DNA from: Deltaproteobacteria bacterium
GTDB taxonomy: Bacteria > Desulfobacterota > Desulfuromonadia > Geobacterales > DSM-12255
Assembly: GCA_017861215.1 (NCBI GenBank)
Contig: JAGFXN010000059.1
Coordinates: 1-8,396 of the forward strand
Reading direction: 5' to 3'
DNA length: 8,396 bases
Made by a program: the position numbers and the translations under genes. The notes beneath the pieces were generated by a model. The model was not told the origin of the DNA. It ran no database searches and was given only the letters and a program-made list of their open reading frames with translations. Below are positions 1 to 5,466 of this stretch, in pieces (position 1 is the first letter of the stretch; each line of letters begins with the position of its first letter).

Positions 1-528
1 GCCGTCTTTCGAAAGCAGGCGATGGCGCAGCGACGAATCGAAATAGACACAATCCTCTTCTTCGAGAGTGATCCTCTCCTCTTCGAGAAGGAGCTCGGCG
101 GTTCCTTTCATGACAAAGAGGAACTCCTCGCCGTCGTGGCTGTAGGTGTTCTCTTCCGCCACCTTTTCCGTGACCGAAAGGAGAAACGGTTCCATCTTCT
201 TGTTCTGCTTGCGGAAGGAGAGTGACTCGTAGGAGTAGCCCTGACTCGTCCCCGCTCTGGAGATAACCCGGGGAATGAGTTTGCGTTCGCTCTTGCGGAC
301 CACTTCGTAACGGTACTCCTCTTCATCCTCGGTAAAGAAGAGCCCGATCTTGACATCAAAGAATTTGGCTATCTTGGAGAGCGTGGCAATCGGCGGGGAG
401 ACATTGTTGTTTTCGATCTGTGAAATGAGTGCCGGGGAAAAACCGGTTTCCCTGGCAACCGACTGCAGGGTAAGCTTTTTCGCCAGGCGAAGCTTCTTGA
501 TTTTTGCACCGATATTGTATTCAGACAT
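1..528 (-). CDS. XRE-family regulator with C-terminal cupin domain (3' end outside window)
   Basis: Predicted cytoplasmic DNA-binding regulator that senses a small ligand or its own state through a cupin barrel. The visible 176 residues start MSEYNIGAKIKKLRLAKKLT. A helix-turn-helix covers about residues 6-60 (LTLQSVARETGFSPALISQIE is the typical HTH_3 core). A charged linker (TEDEEEYRYEVVRKSERK) follows, then the cupin from about residue 95, with the motif around SHDGEEFLFVMKGTAELLLE (130-149) and a second strand motif DCVYFDSSLRHRL. The frame stays open to base 1, so the C-terminus, normally only a few more residues in this roughly 180-200 aa family, is missing. ATG at 528 is the only reasonable start, though its Shine-Dalgarno is poor. 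It lies downstream of glcF behind a terminator and has its own promoter. Regulation of the adjacent lactate operon is a guess from proximity. The family is certain; the ligand and targets are unknown. Confidence 0.93.
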   Translation of the reverse strand, partial: MSEYNIGAKIKKLRLAKKLTLQSVARETGFSPALISQIENNNVSPPIATLSKIAKFFDVKIGLFFTEDEEEYRYEVVRKSERKLIPRVISRAGTSQGYSYESLSFRKQNKKMEPFLLSVTEKVAEENTYSHDGEEFLFVMKGTAELLLEEERITLEEEDCVYFDSSLRHRLLSKDG

Positions 529-556
529 GGTCTGTGGAACCGCCGTGATTATTAAA

Positions 557-575
557 AATAAAACCAGTTTTTATT
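557..575. promoter_or_regulatory. Palindromic candidate operator of the XRE-cupin gene
   Basis: AATAAAACCAGTTTTTATT forms an inverted repeat: 7-nt arms AATAAAA (557-563) and TTTTATT (569-575), with an inner core AAAAC-CA-GTTTT (560-571). It lies just downstream of the -10 box, overlapping the expected transcription start and early leader of the regulator gene. That is a common position for autorepression by XRE dimers. The sequence symmetry is directly visible; binding by this regulator is inference. Confidence 0.4.
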
Positions 576-582
576 GCGGCTA

Positions 583-611
583 AAAATACTGATTTAGGCC
601 TGCGCTGTCAA
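583..611 (-). promoter_or_regulatory. Sigma-70-type promoter for the XRE-cupin regulator
   Basis: On the minus strand a perfect -35 TTGACA (606-611) is followed after 17 nt by TATTTT (583-588; 4 of 6 matches to TATAAT). The expected start is near 576, leaving a leader of about 48 nt to the ATG at 528. It lies between the glcF terminator and the regulator gene, so the regulator is probably transcribed independently. Confidence 0.55.
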
Positions 612-652
612 TATTTATTTGTATACGGCAATTCGGCGAGGGGAAAGGCTTT

Positions 653-680
653 TGATAAGAAGGGGGCTGCAATGCCCCCT
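653..680 (-). terminator. Intrinsic terminator after glcF
   Basis: A 7-bp GC-rich stem AGGGGGC (661-667) / GCCCCCT (674-680) encloses a 6-nt loop. On the minus strand it is followed by TCTTATC, a modest U-rich tail. It lies about 60 nt past the glcF stop codon and upstream of the regulator's promoter, so it would end the larA-glcD-glcF transcript. Confidence 0.65.
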
Positions 681-740
681 CTTGGCTGGAATGAAAGCCG
701 GTGAGTAAGGAAGCCGGCATAATTGCTTGCGGGCGACCGT

Positions 741-2021
741 CTAGTGTCGCTGCAGCAGCTTTCGGGCAAGCACTTCCAGGGTATGGATGACTTTGACGCT
801 GCTGCCGTGCTGCTTCAACCCGTCCGCCAGCTGCATCATGCAGCCGGGGCAGCCGGTAGCCAGAGCTTCAGCGCCGGTTCTGATGATGGCGGCACTCTTG
901 GCGGCATTGATCTGCATGGAGGATTCGTAGTGATAGACATTGAACGTGCCGCCGAGTCCGCAGCAGCGGTCAGCCCCTTCCATCTCGGCCAGTTCCACGC
1001 CGGGGGTGCTTAGCAGCAGTTCGCGCGGCTGTTTCGTTATCCCCCTGGTCCGTAAATGACAGGGGTCGTGGTAGGTGATTTTCACCTCTCTGCCGGCACC
1101 GCTTTCTGCCGGGTTCAGGCCGAGTTTGTGGAGCAGTTCTGCCGCATCCACCGTTTTTTCGGCAATGGCTTTCAGGCGGGCGGCCAGTTCCGGGTGCCGC
1201 TTGCCGATCAGATTCGGGTAGAACTTGTGCAGCGCTCCGCTACAGGTGGCGCAGGCACTCATGATGTAATCCGCTTCATACCGTTCCAGCTCAACCAGGT
1301 TCTTTTCCGCCAGTTCCCGCACCGTATCGAGATCGCCGCCTGACATCCCCGGCAGTCCGCAGCACTGCTGCTTTTTCGGAATGATGACCGTACAGCCGAG
1401 ATGCCCGAAGAGGGCCAGTGCCGCTTCGCCGATCTGCGGATAGCAGAAGTTGGTCATGCAGCCGACAAAAAAGACGATCCGGGGTTTGCCCGGTTCACCA
1501 GGAATTACTTCCGGGTGACGCTCCAGAAACGGCTTCTTTGCCAGGGGGGGGATATGGCGCTTGCCGCCGATGAACGGCAGCGGAAAGCGGAGGCGGAGCC
1601 CGGAAGTCTCTGGAACCTTGCGGAAGAACAGCGGTCCGAGAATTCTCCCCGCGGCAGCGCCGAATTTCATAAGCGAGCGGTTTTTAATCACCTGGCCGAC
1701 AGCCGCGTGGAAGGTTGTCAGTCCGCGTCGTCTGGCGAGCGCCTCCCGGGCAACCATGACAATTTCGTCGGTAGGGACATTGTTGGGGCACTTCTCCACG
1801 CAGCTGCCGCAGAGCAGGCATTTGGACATGGCCGCATAGGTGGCGTCGTCCAGTTCGATGTCCCCTTTCAACAGGTGCTGAGCAAGAGCGATCTTGCCGC
1901 GCGCCACGGCCGGCTCCTTGCCGAAAGCGGCAAAAGCGGGACAATTCGCCCGGCAGGCGCCGCATTTGACGCATTTTTTCAGTTCCTGTTCGACACGTTT
2001 GAGAGCCTCTGAGTTATTCAT
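741..2021 (-). CDS. glcF: Fe-S subunit of a glycolate/D-lactate-type 2-hydroxyacid dehydrogenase (GlcF-like)
   Basis: 426-residue electron-transfer subunit that would accept electrons from the FAD subunit encoded just upstream and pass them towards the quinone pool or cytochromes. Two ferredoxin-type 4Fe-4S motifs are near the N-terminus: C17/C20/C23/C27 (CVKCGACRANC) and C68/C71/C74/C78 (CLLCGSCVEKC). Two CCG (cysteine-rich, heterodisulfide-reductase-like) domains follow, with GCMTNFC about 188-193, CCG at 220-222, ACATC 256-260, DPCH 319-322, CCG at 353-355 and GCPGC 390-394. The length is normal for the family. ATG at 2021 is chosen over an upstream TTG (2057), because the extension would be translated palindromic repeat; its Shine-Dalgarno (AAAGG, about 14 nt upstream) is weak. 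It is separated by 111 nt from glcD, a gap filled by a palindromic element. The physiological substrate of the complex, glycolate or D-lactate, cannot be read from this subunit; larA in the operon favours lactate. Confidence 0.92.
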   Translation of the reverse strand: MNNSEALKRVEQELKKCVKCGACRANCPAFAAFGKEPAVARGKIALAQHLLKGDIELDDATYAAMSKCLLCGSCVEKCPNNVPTDEIVMVAREALARRRGLTTFHAAVGQVIKNRSLMKFGAAAGRILGPLFFRKVPETSGLRLRFPLPFIGGKRHIPPLAKKPFLERHPEVIPGEPGKPRIVFFVGCMTNFCYPQIGEAALALFGHLGCTVIIPKKQQCCGLPGMSGGDLDTVRELAEKNLVELERYEADYIMSACATCSGALHKFYPNLIGKRHPELAARLKAIAEKTVDAAELLHKLGLNPAESGAGREVKITYHDPCHLRTRGITKQPRELLLSTPGVELAEMEGADRCCGLGGTFNVYHYESSMQINAAKSAAIIRTGAEALATGCPGCMMQLADGLKQHGSSVKVIHTLEVLARKLLQRH

Positions 2022-2043
2022 ATACAAACCCAAAACCTTTATT

Positions 2044-2119
2044 GAAACACAGAGCAACAGAGAGCACAGAGGAAACCTCTTGCTGGAATAAACTCTGTTG
2101 CTCAGTTGCTCTGTGTTTC
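2044..2119. repeat. Palindromic intergenic element (ACAGAG type) between glcD and glcF
   Basis: Left arm GAAACACAGAGCAACAGAG (2044-2062) and right arm CTCAGTTGCTCTGTGTTTC (2101-2119) are reverse complements at 18 of 19 positions. The 38-nt loop contains a small perfect hairpin AGAGG-AAA-CCTCT (2068-2080) and a second partner, CTCTGTTGCTC (2093-2103), that could pair perfectly with 2052-2062 instead. The element fills most of the 111-nt gap between two genes of one operon. It resembles ACAGAG-rich intergenic sequences I recall from several bacterial genomes, but its copy number could not be checked. Confidence 0.75.
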
Positions 2120-2132
2120 CAGAAGTTATTTT

Positions 2133-3518
2133 TTATGTTTTGACTGGAAACATCTTCCCGGGGTTCAGTATATTATTCGGATCCAGCGCCTTCTTGATCG
2201 CCTGCATCGCCGCGACCTGTGCCGGCTTCAGCTCCAGATGGATATACGGCTGCTTCGCCAGCCCTACGCCATGCTCACCGGACATGGTGCCGTTCAGGTC
2301 AAGCGCTGCCTGAAATACTTCGGCAATCGCCTGATGCGCCTTCTCCTCCATCCCCGGAATCTCCTTGTCGATCATGACATTGACATGAATGTTGCCGTCA
2401 CCGGCATGACCAAAGTTGACTATCGGGATATCGTACTTCTGCTGGATCTTCTCGATGACGCGGATGACGTCCGGCACCCTGGAACGCGGCACGACGATGT
2501 CTTCATTGTATTTGTCCGGATTCACGTCCCGCAGGGAGGGAGAGACAAGCCGCCGGACTTTCCAGAGAGCCTCGGACTCGGCGGCATCCTGTGCTATCTT
2601 GCACTCGACCAGCCCCAGCGGGCTGATCAGCTCCTGAATCGTGGCGGCCTGCTTTTCAATGAGATCACGGTCGCCGTCCACCTCGATCAGCAGCACTGCC
2701 CGGCCATTCGCGGGTATGCCCAGATTGAAGCGCTTGTTGACGCACTGGAGAGTGGCATAATCCATAAACTCCAGGGTGGTCGGGATGATCTTGTTGCCGA
2801 TGATGGTCGACACAGCCTTGGCTGCGCCGTCAATCGAATCGAAGATGGTCAGCATGGTCTTCTTTGCTTCCGGGAGAGGCAGCAACTTGAAGATGATTTT
2901 GGTGATGACGCCGAGCGTCCCTTCCGAGCCGCAGAGGAGTCGGGTCATATCGTAGCCGACCACCCCTTTGTAGGTTTCGCCGCCGGTGCGGATCACCTCG
3001 CCTGTGGGCAGCACAACTTCCAGCCCCATGACAAAGTCGCGGGTGACGCCGTATTTGACACAGCGCGGCCCGCCGGCATTTTCGGCAACATTGCCGCCAA
3101 GGGTCGAGAATTTGAGCGATGCGGGGTCCGGGGGGTAGAATAAGCCCAGTTTTTCAACTTCCAGCTGGAACTGTTCCGTGACGACACCAGGCTCTACTTC
3201 CGCAATCAGGTTTTCCGTATCAATCCGCAGGATCCTGTTCAGCCTGGTGACCACCAGCACCACGCCGCCGCCACTGGGGAGCGCTCCGCCGGTAAAACCG
3301 CTGCCGGCGCCGCGGGGAATGACCGGAAACTTCTCCTGATTGGCCAGCTGCAGAACCGCAGCAATCTCTGCAGTCGAGCCCGGATGAACGACGGCGTCCG
3401 GGAGAAATTCCATCTGGGTGGCATCGTAGCCGTAGCAGATCAGGTCCTGCCGGTCGGTGGCGACGTTGTCGGCGCCGACGATTTTTTTCAATTTTTCAAT
3501 ACTGGTTGCGGATAACAT
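2133..3518 (-). CDS. glcD: FAD-binding subunit of a glycolate/D-lactate-type dehydrogenase (GlcD-like)
   Basis: 461-residue flavoprotein of the VAO/FAD-linked oxidase family, which oxidises a 2-hydroxyacid such as D-lactate or glycolate to the 2-oxoacid. The FAD-binding PP-loop region spans about residues 40-180, with VIPRGAGSGFTGGALPSGGG at about 66-85, STLGGNVAENAGGPRCVKYG at about 138-157 and CGSEGTLGVIT at 196-206. The FAD-oxidase C domain (about 220-455) shows NFGHAGDGNIHVN (368-380), a metal/substrate-site motif, SGEHGVGLAKQPY (413-425), and the usual ending LDPNNILNPGKMF. ATG at 3518 has a good Shine-Dalgarno (AAGGA, 5 nt spacing). An in-frame extension to 3569 would only translate the palindromic repeat upstream and is rejected. 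It follows larA by 68 nt and precedes glcF. No GlcE-type subunit is present, so the enzyme is probably the two-subunit D/F form. The family is sure; substrate preference is inferred. Confidence 0.93.
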   Translation of the reverse strand: MLSATSIEKLKKIVGADNVATDRQDLICYGYDATQMEFLPDAVVHPGSTAEIAAVLQLANQEKFPVIPRGAGSGFTGGALPSGGGVVLVVTRLNRILRIDTENLIAEVEPGVVTEQFQLEVEKLGLFYPPDPASLKFSTLGGNVAENAGGPRCVKYGVTRDFVMGLEVVLPTGEVIRTGGETYKGVVGYDMTRLLCGSEGTLGVITKIIFKLLPLPEAKKTMLTIFDSIDGAAKAVSTIIGNKIIPTTLEFMDYATLQCVNKRFNLGIPANGRAVLLIEVDGDRDLIEKQAATIQELISPLGLVECKIAQDAAESEALWKVRRLVSPSLRDVNPDKYNEDIVVPRSRVPDVIRVIEKIQQKYDIPIVNFGHAGDGNIHVNVMIDKEIPGMEEKAHQAIAEVFQAALDLNGTMSGEHGVGLAKQPYIHLELKPAQVAAMQAIKKALDPNNILNPGKMFPVKT

Positions 3519-3531
3519 AAGATTCCTTGAG

Positions 3532-3601
3532 GGCTCTAGGAACTGGGCGCTAGGCTCTAGGAGAGTCAAAACCCAGAGCCCGGTGCCTAGTGCCCAGTGC
3601 C
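3532..3601. repeat. Palindromic intergenic element (CTAGG/GGGCACTAGG type) between larA and glcD
   Basis: Left arm GGAACTGGGCGCTAGGCTC (3539-3557) and right arm GTGCCTAGTGCCCAGTGCC (3583-3601) are reverse complements at 16 of 19 positions. Within the left part GGCTCTAGG occurs twice (3532-3540 and 3553-3561). On the minus strand the whole element reads as degenerate units of the form GGCNCTAGG or GGCTCTGGG. Its right arm carries the stop codon and the last four sense codons (Gly-Thr-Gly-His) of larA, and its left edge lies a few nt upstream of the glcD ribosome binding site. Confidence 0.72.
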
Positions 3602-4861
3602 AGTTTTCATTACCGGTAACACCGACCCGCCTTCCGGGATGATATAGGCCGCATATTCTGCCGGGAGCATCTCTTCAGCCATCTCCAGCGCCTCTTCAAG
3701 CCCCTTGGCCGGCACCATCCGCATGGTTCTGACCTCTTCGTCCGGCAATCTTGAAACAAGAATGATCCTGAAGCGGAGCGCCTTCTGCAGCATCGCGTAA
3801 GCGGTCTGCCCGTTGATCTCGTAGTTTATTCTGAGGTCCGCTTCAAAGGTGTCGAGTCCGCTAAAGCGGAACCAGTTGAAGAAAGTGGCATTGCCGTAGC
3901 CATCGCGGCATTCGGCAAGCAGGATCATCACCCCGTCATCCCGGAGCGCCTTTGAGGCGTATTCCATGGATTTGTGCGCCTGGATCAGGTTGATGTCCTT
4001 CGGAAAGCCGCCGCAGGAGACGATGACGAGGTCGCTTTTTTCGCGGAGAGGAAAAGAAAACTCCCGGGCGTAATAGCTGCACCCCTTGGCATGGGCTTCC
4101 TGCCACTGTCCGGCAAAAGCTGCCAGGAGCTGTTTGTCGGCGGACAGGACGCTGTTCAGCATGAAAAGCGGGTTCAGCATTGCGCAGGCCTCTGTCATGG
4201 CCTGATGGACCGGATTCCCGGCGAGGTTTCCGGTGGAGGCCAGAGGATTCCTGCCGCTCCCTGCACCCGGATTGAGGACGGCAAAGTGACTCGCCATACA
4301 GCTTTTGCGGCTGGCCACACCCGGCAGGACACTCTTCCTGCCGCCGCCGAAACCGGCAAAGTAGTGAAAGCCGATCGTACCGGTCAGGATTACATGATCT
4401 GCCTCGGCAACGGTTCGGTTGATGCTGACTTCAATTCCTGCGGAAGTGTACCCCAGAGTTACCAGTTTCCCCGGATCGTCGCAGTCATGGTCTGCCACCC
4501 TGATCCTGCCATACAGCCTTCCCAGGATCTTCTTGTGCTCGTGTTCGCTCTGGCGGCGATGAATCCCCAGGGCGATGATGATGGTAATGTCTTCGCTGGC
4601 AGCGCCGCGTTGGAGGAGTCGATCGACCAGAAGCGGCAGATAGATTTCGCTGCCGGTGTAGCGGGTGATGTCCGAGGTGACAATGACAACCTGTTCGCCA
4701 GGCTTGATCCTTGAAAGGTAAGATGCACAGGAATCCAGCGCGGCGGAGATGATCTCTTCCGGAGACAGTGCCGGTACAGCAGTTGTCGCGCGGATTACCG
4801 CCTCACCGCTCCCTGGCGGCAGTTCAAGGCTGAAGCTGCTGTCACCGTAATTAAGGTCCAT
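3587..4861 (-). CDS. larA: LarA-family nickel-pincer racemase, probable lactate racemase
   Basis: 424-residue member of the LarA family (DUF2088 plus C-terminal domain), whose best known member interconverts D- and L-lactate using the covalently bound nickel-pincer nucleotide (NPN). H101 (in ALGIHRRQ), H166 (GFHYFAGFGGGRKSVLPG), K176 in the same motif and H192 (MASHFAVLNPG) match H108, H174, K184 and H200 of Lactobacillus plantarum LarA with an almost constant offset, so the catalytic histidines, nickel ligand and NPN-attachment lysine are all present. The N-terminal YG followed by a hydrophobic stretch is also family-like. ATG at 4861 has no usable Shine-Dalgarno. The last residues GTGH and the stop lie in a palindromic element. 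It probably starts a larA-glcD-glcF operon for lactate use. LarB, LarC and LarE, needed to make NPN, are not in this window. LarA paralogues act on other 2-hydroxyacids, so lactate is likely rather than proven. Confidence 0.85.
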   Translation of the reverse strand: MDLNYGDSSFSLELPPGSGEAVIRATTAVPALSPEEIISAALDSCASYLSRIKPGEQVVIVTSDITRYTGSEIYLPLLVDRLLQRGAASEDITIIIALGIHRRQSEHEHKKILGRLYGRIRVADHDCDDPGKLVTLGYTSAGIEVSINRTVAEADHVILTGTIGFHYFAGFGGGRKSVLPGVASRKSCMASHFAVLNPGAGSGRNPLASTGNLAGNPVHQAMTEACAMLNPLFMLNSVLSADKQLLAAFAGQWQEAHAKGCSYYAREFSFPLREKSDLVIVSCGGFPKDINLIQAHKSMEYASKALRDDGVMILLAECRDGYGNATFFNWFRFSGLDTFEADLRINYEINGQTAYAMLQKALRFRIILVSRLPDEEVRTMRMVPAKGLEEALEMAEEMLPAEYAAYIIPEGGSVLPVMKTGTGH

Positions 4862-4868
4862 GCTTATT

Positions 4869-4897
4869 ATGATACCTGAGCGCCGGAGGATGGTAAA
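4869..4897 (-). promoter_or_regulatory. Candidate promoter of the larA-glcD-glcF operon
   Basis: On the minus strand TTTACC (4892-4897; 4 of 6 to TTGACA) is followed after 17 nt by TATCAT (4869-4874; 5 of 6 to TATAAT). Only 7 nt separate the -10 from the larA ATG, so transcription would begin at or next to the start codon. It lies just past the terminator of the preceding dfx transcription unit. Confidence 0.4.
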
Positions 4898-4900
4898 GAT

Positions 4901-4927
4901 GAGAAAAGGGGGGCCAAAAGCCCCCCT
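4901..4927 (-). terminator. Intrinsic terminator of the perR-rubredoxin-roo-dfx operon
   Basis: A perfect 8-bp stem AGGGGGGC (4907-4914) / GCCCCCCT (4920-4927) has a 5-nt loop (4915-4919). On the minus strand it is followed by TTTTCTC. It lies 134 nt beyond the dfx stop codon and upstream of larA, separating the oxidative-stress and lactate units. Confidence 0.85.
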
Positions 4928-4941
4928 AAGTTTACTTAATC

Positions 4942-5062
4942 AGAAACGTGATATTTGTGCGAGAACAAGGCTGTCGAGCTCCCGCGCGGAGGCGTACCGC
5001 AAGGTACGCCGCACAAGTGGGAGCGCTGACTTACGAAGTTCTCGTGCAAATAGCGCGTTTCT
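4942..5062. repeat. 121-bp composite palindromic element downstream of dfx
   Basis: Terminal inverted arms of 25 nt (4942-4966 and 5038-5062) match at 21 of 25 positions, starting AGAAACG at both outer ends and finishing CGAGAAC. Nested inside are GTC/GAC (4973-4975/5028-5030), GCTCCC/GGGAGC (4978-4983/5019-5024) and a perfect 8-bp hairpin GGCGTACC-GCAA-GGTACGCC (4991-5010) with a GNRA-type tetraloop. The right end overlaps two bases of the dfx stop codon. No convincing target-site duplication is visible, and the element encodes no protein I can support. It could be a MITE/REP-like mobile palindrome or a structured 3' UTR of the dfx mRNA. Confidence 0.8.
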
Positions 5063-5441
5063 ACGCTTCAGCTTTCCATTGGCCGTGGAGGTTGCAGTAC
5101 TCCCGGGCAATAACCTTGCCAGACTTGACGCTGAAAGTGGCCTCCGGCGCTTCACCCGGCTTGAGCATCTGCCGCGAGATTTTGTTGCCGTCGATGATCT
5201 CGATCCACTGGATGTAGTGCGCTTCTTCCATCGGGTGTGCCACTGAGCCGACCTTGACCGTCACCTTGCCGTCACCTTTTTCGATTACCGGTACGTGCTT
5301 CTCTTTTGAGGCATCTACGGTGTTTTCGTCACAGAGCTGCATCGGAGCGCCGCAGCAGGCGAGCGGACCGCCCCCGCTGATGAAAAGCTCGACAATATTG
5401 CCGCATACATTGCACTTGTAGACTTCAAGAACCTTTGCCAT
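5061..5441 (-). CDS. dfx: Desulfoferrodoxin (2Fe superoxide reductase)
   Basis: 126-residue cytoplasmic superoxide reductase that converts superoxide to hydrogen peroxide using electrons from rubredoxin, without releasing oxygen. The N-terminal desulforedoxin domain carries the Fe(Cys)4 centre I ligands C10, C13, C29 and C30 (CNVC, CC). The neelaredoxin-type domain carries centre II ligands H49, H69, H75, H119 and C116, with the E47-K48 pair next to the active site (EKHVP, AHPMEEAHYIQW, CNLHGQW). Length and every ligand position agree with Desulfovibrio Dfx, so this is the full two-centre class rather than a one-iron neelaredoxin. The ATG is preceded by a strong AAGGAGG. It starts 25 nt after roo and is the last gene of the perR operon. 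The stop codon abuts a large palindromic element and the terminator lies beyond it. Confidence 0.97.
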   Translation of the reverse strand: MAKVLEVYKCNVCGNIVELFISGGGPLACCGAPMQLCDENTVDASKEKHVPVIEKGDGKVTVKVGSVAHPMEEAHYIQWIEIIDGNKISRQMLKPGEAPEATFSVKSGKVIAREYCNLHGQWKAEA

Positions 5442-5466
5442 TAGTTGTATTCCTCCTTTTGTAAGG

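Noticed and set aside
1401..2012. 203-codon open frame on the plus strand
   Set aside because: Antisense to the ferredoxin and first CCG domains of glcF; no motif of its own.
2022..2057. 12-residue N-terminal extension of glcF from a TTG codon
   Set aside because: Encoded by the left arm of the palindromic element; ATG at 2021 gives the family-like N-terminus.
2106..3143. 345-codon open frame on the plus strand
   Set aside because: It is antisense to glcD, its translation is rich in His/Asp/Arg without any domain, and glcD has clear family motifs. It is a shadow frame typical of GC-rich genes.
3519..3569. 17-residue N-terminal extension of glcD
   Set aside because: The extra residues are a translation of the palindromic element, while the ATG at 3518 has an AAGGA ribosome binding site.
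3974..4714. 246-codon open frame on the plus strand
   Set aside because: Antisense to larA, whose catalytic residues are all conserved. No ribosome binding site or recognisable motif.
4942..5062. CRISPR or tandem repeat array
   Set aside because: The repeats here are inverted and nested, not direct units with spacers. No direct-repeat array was found in the window.
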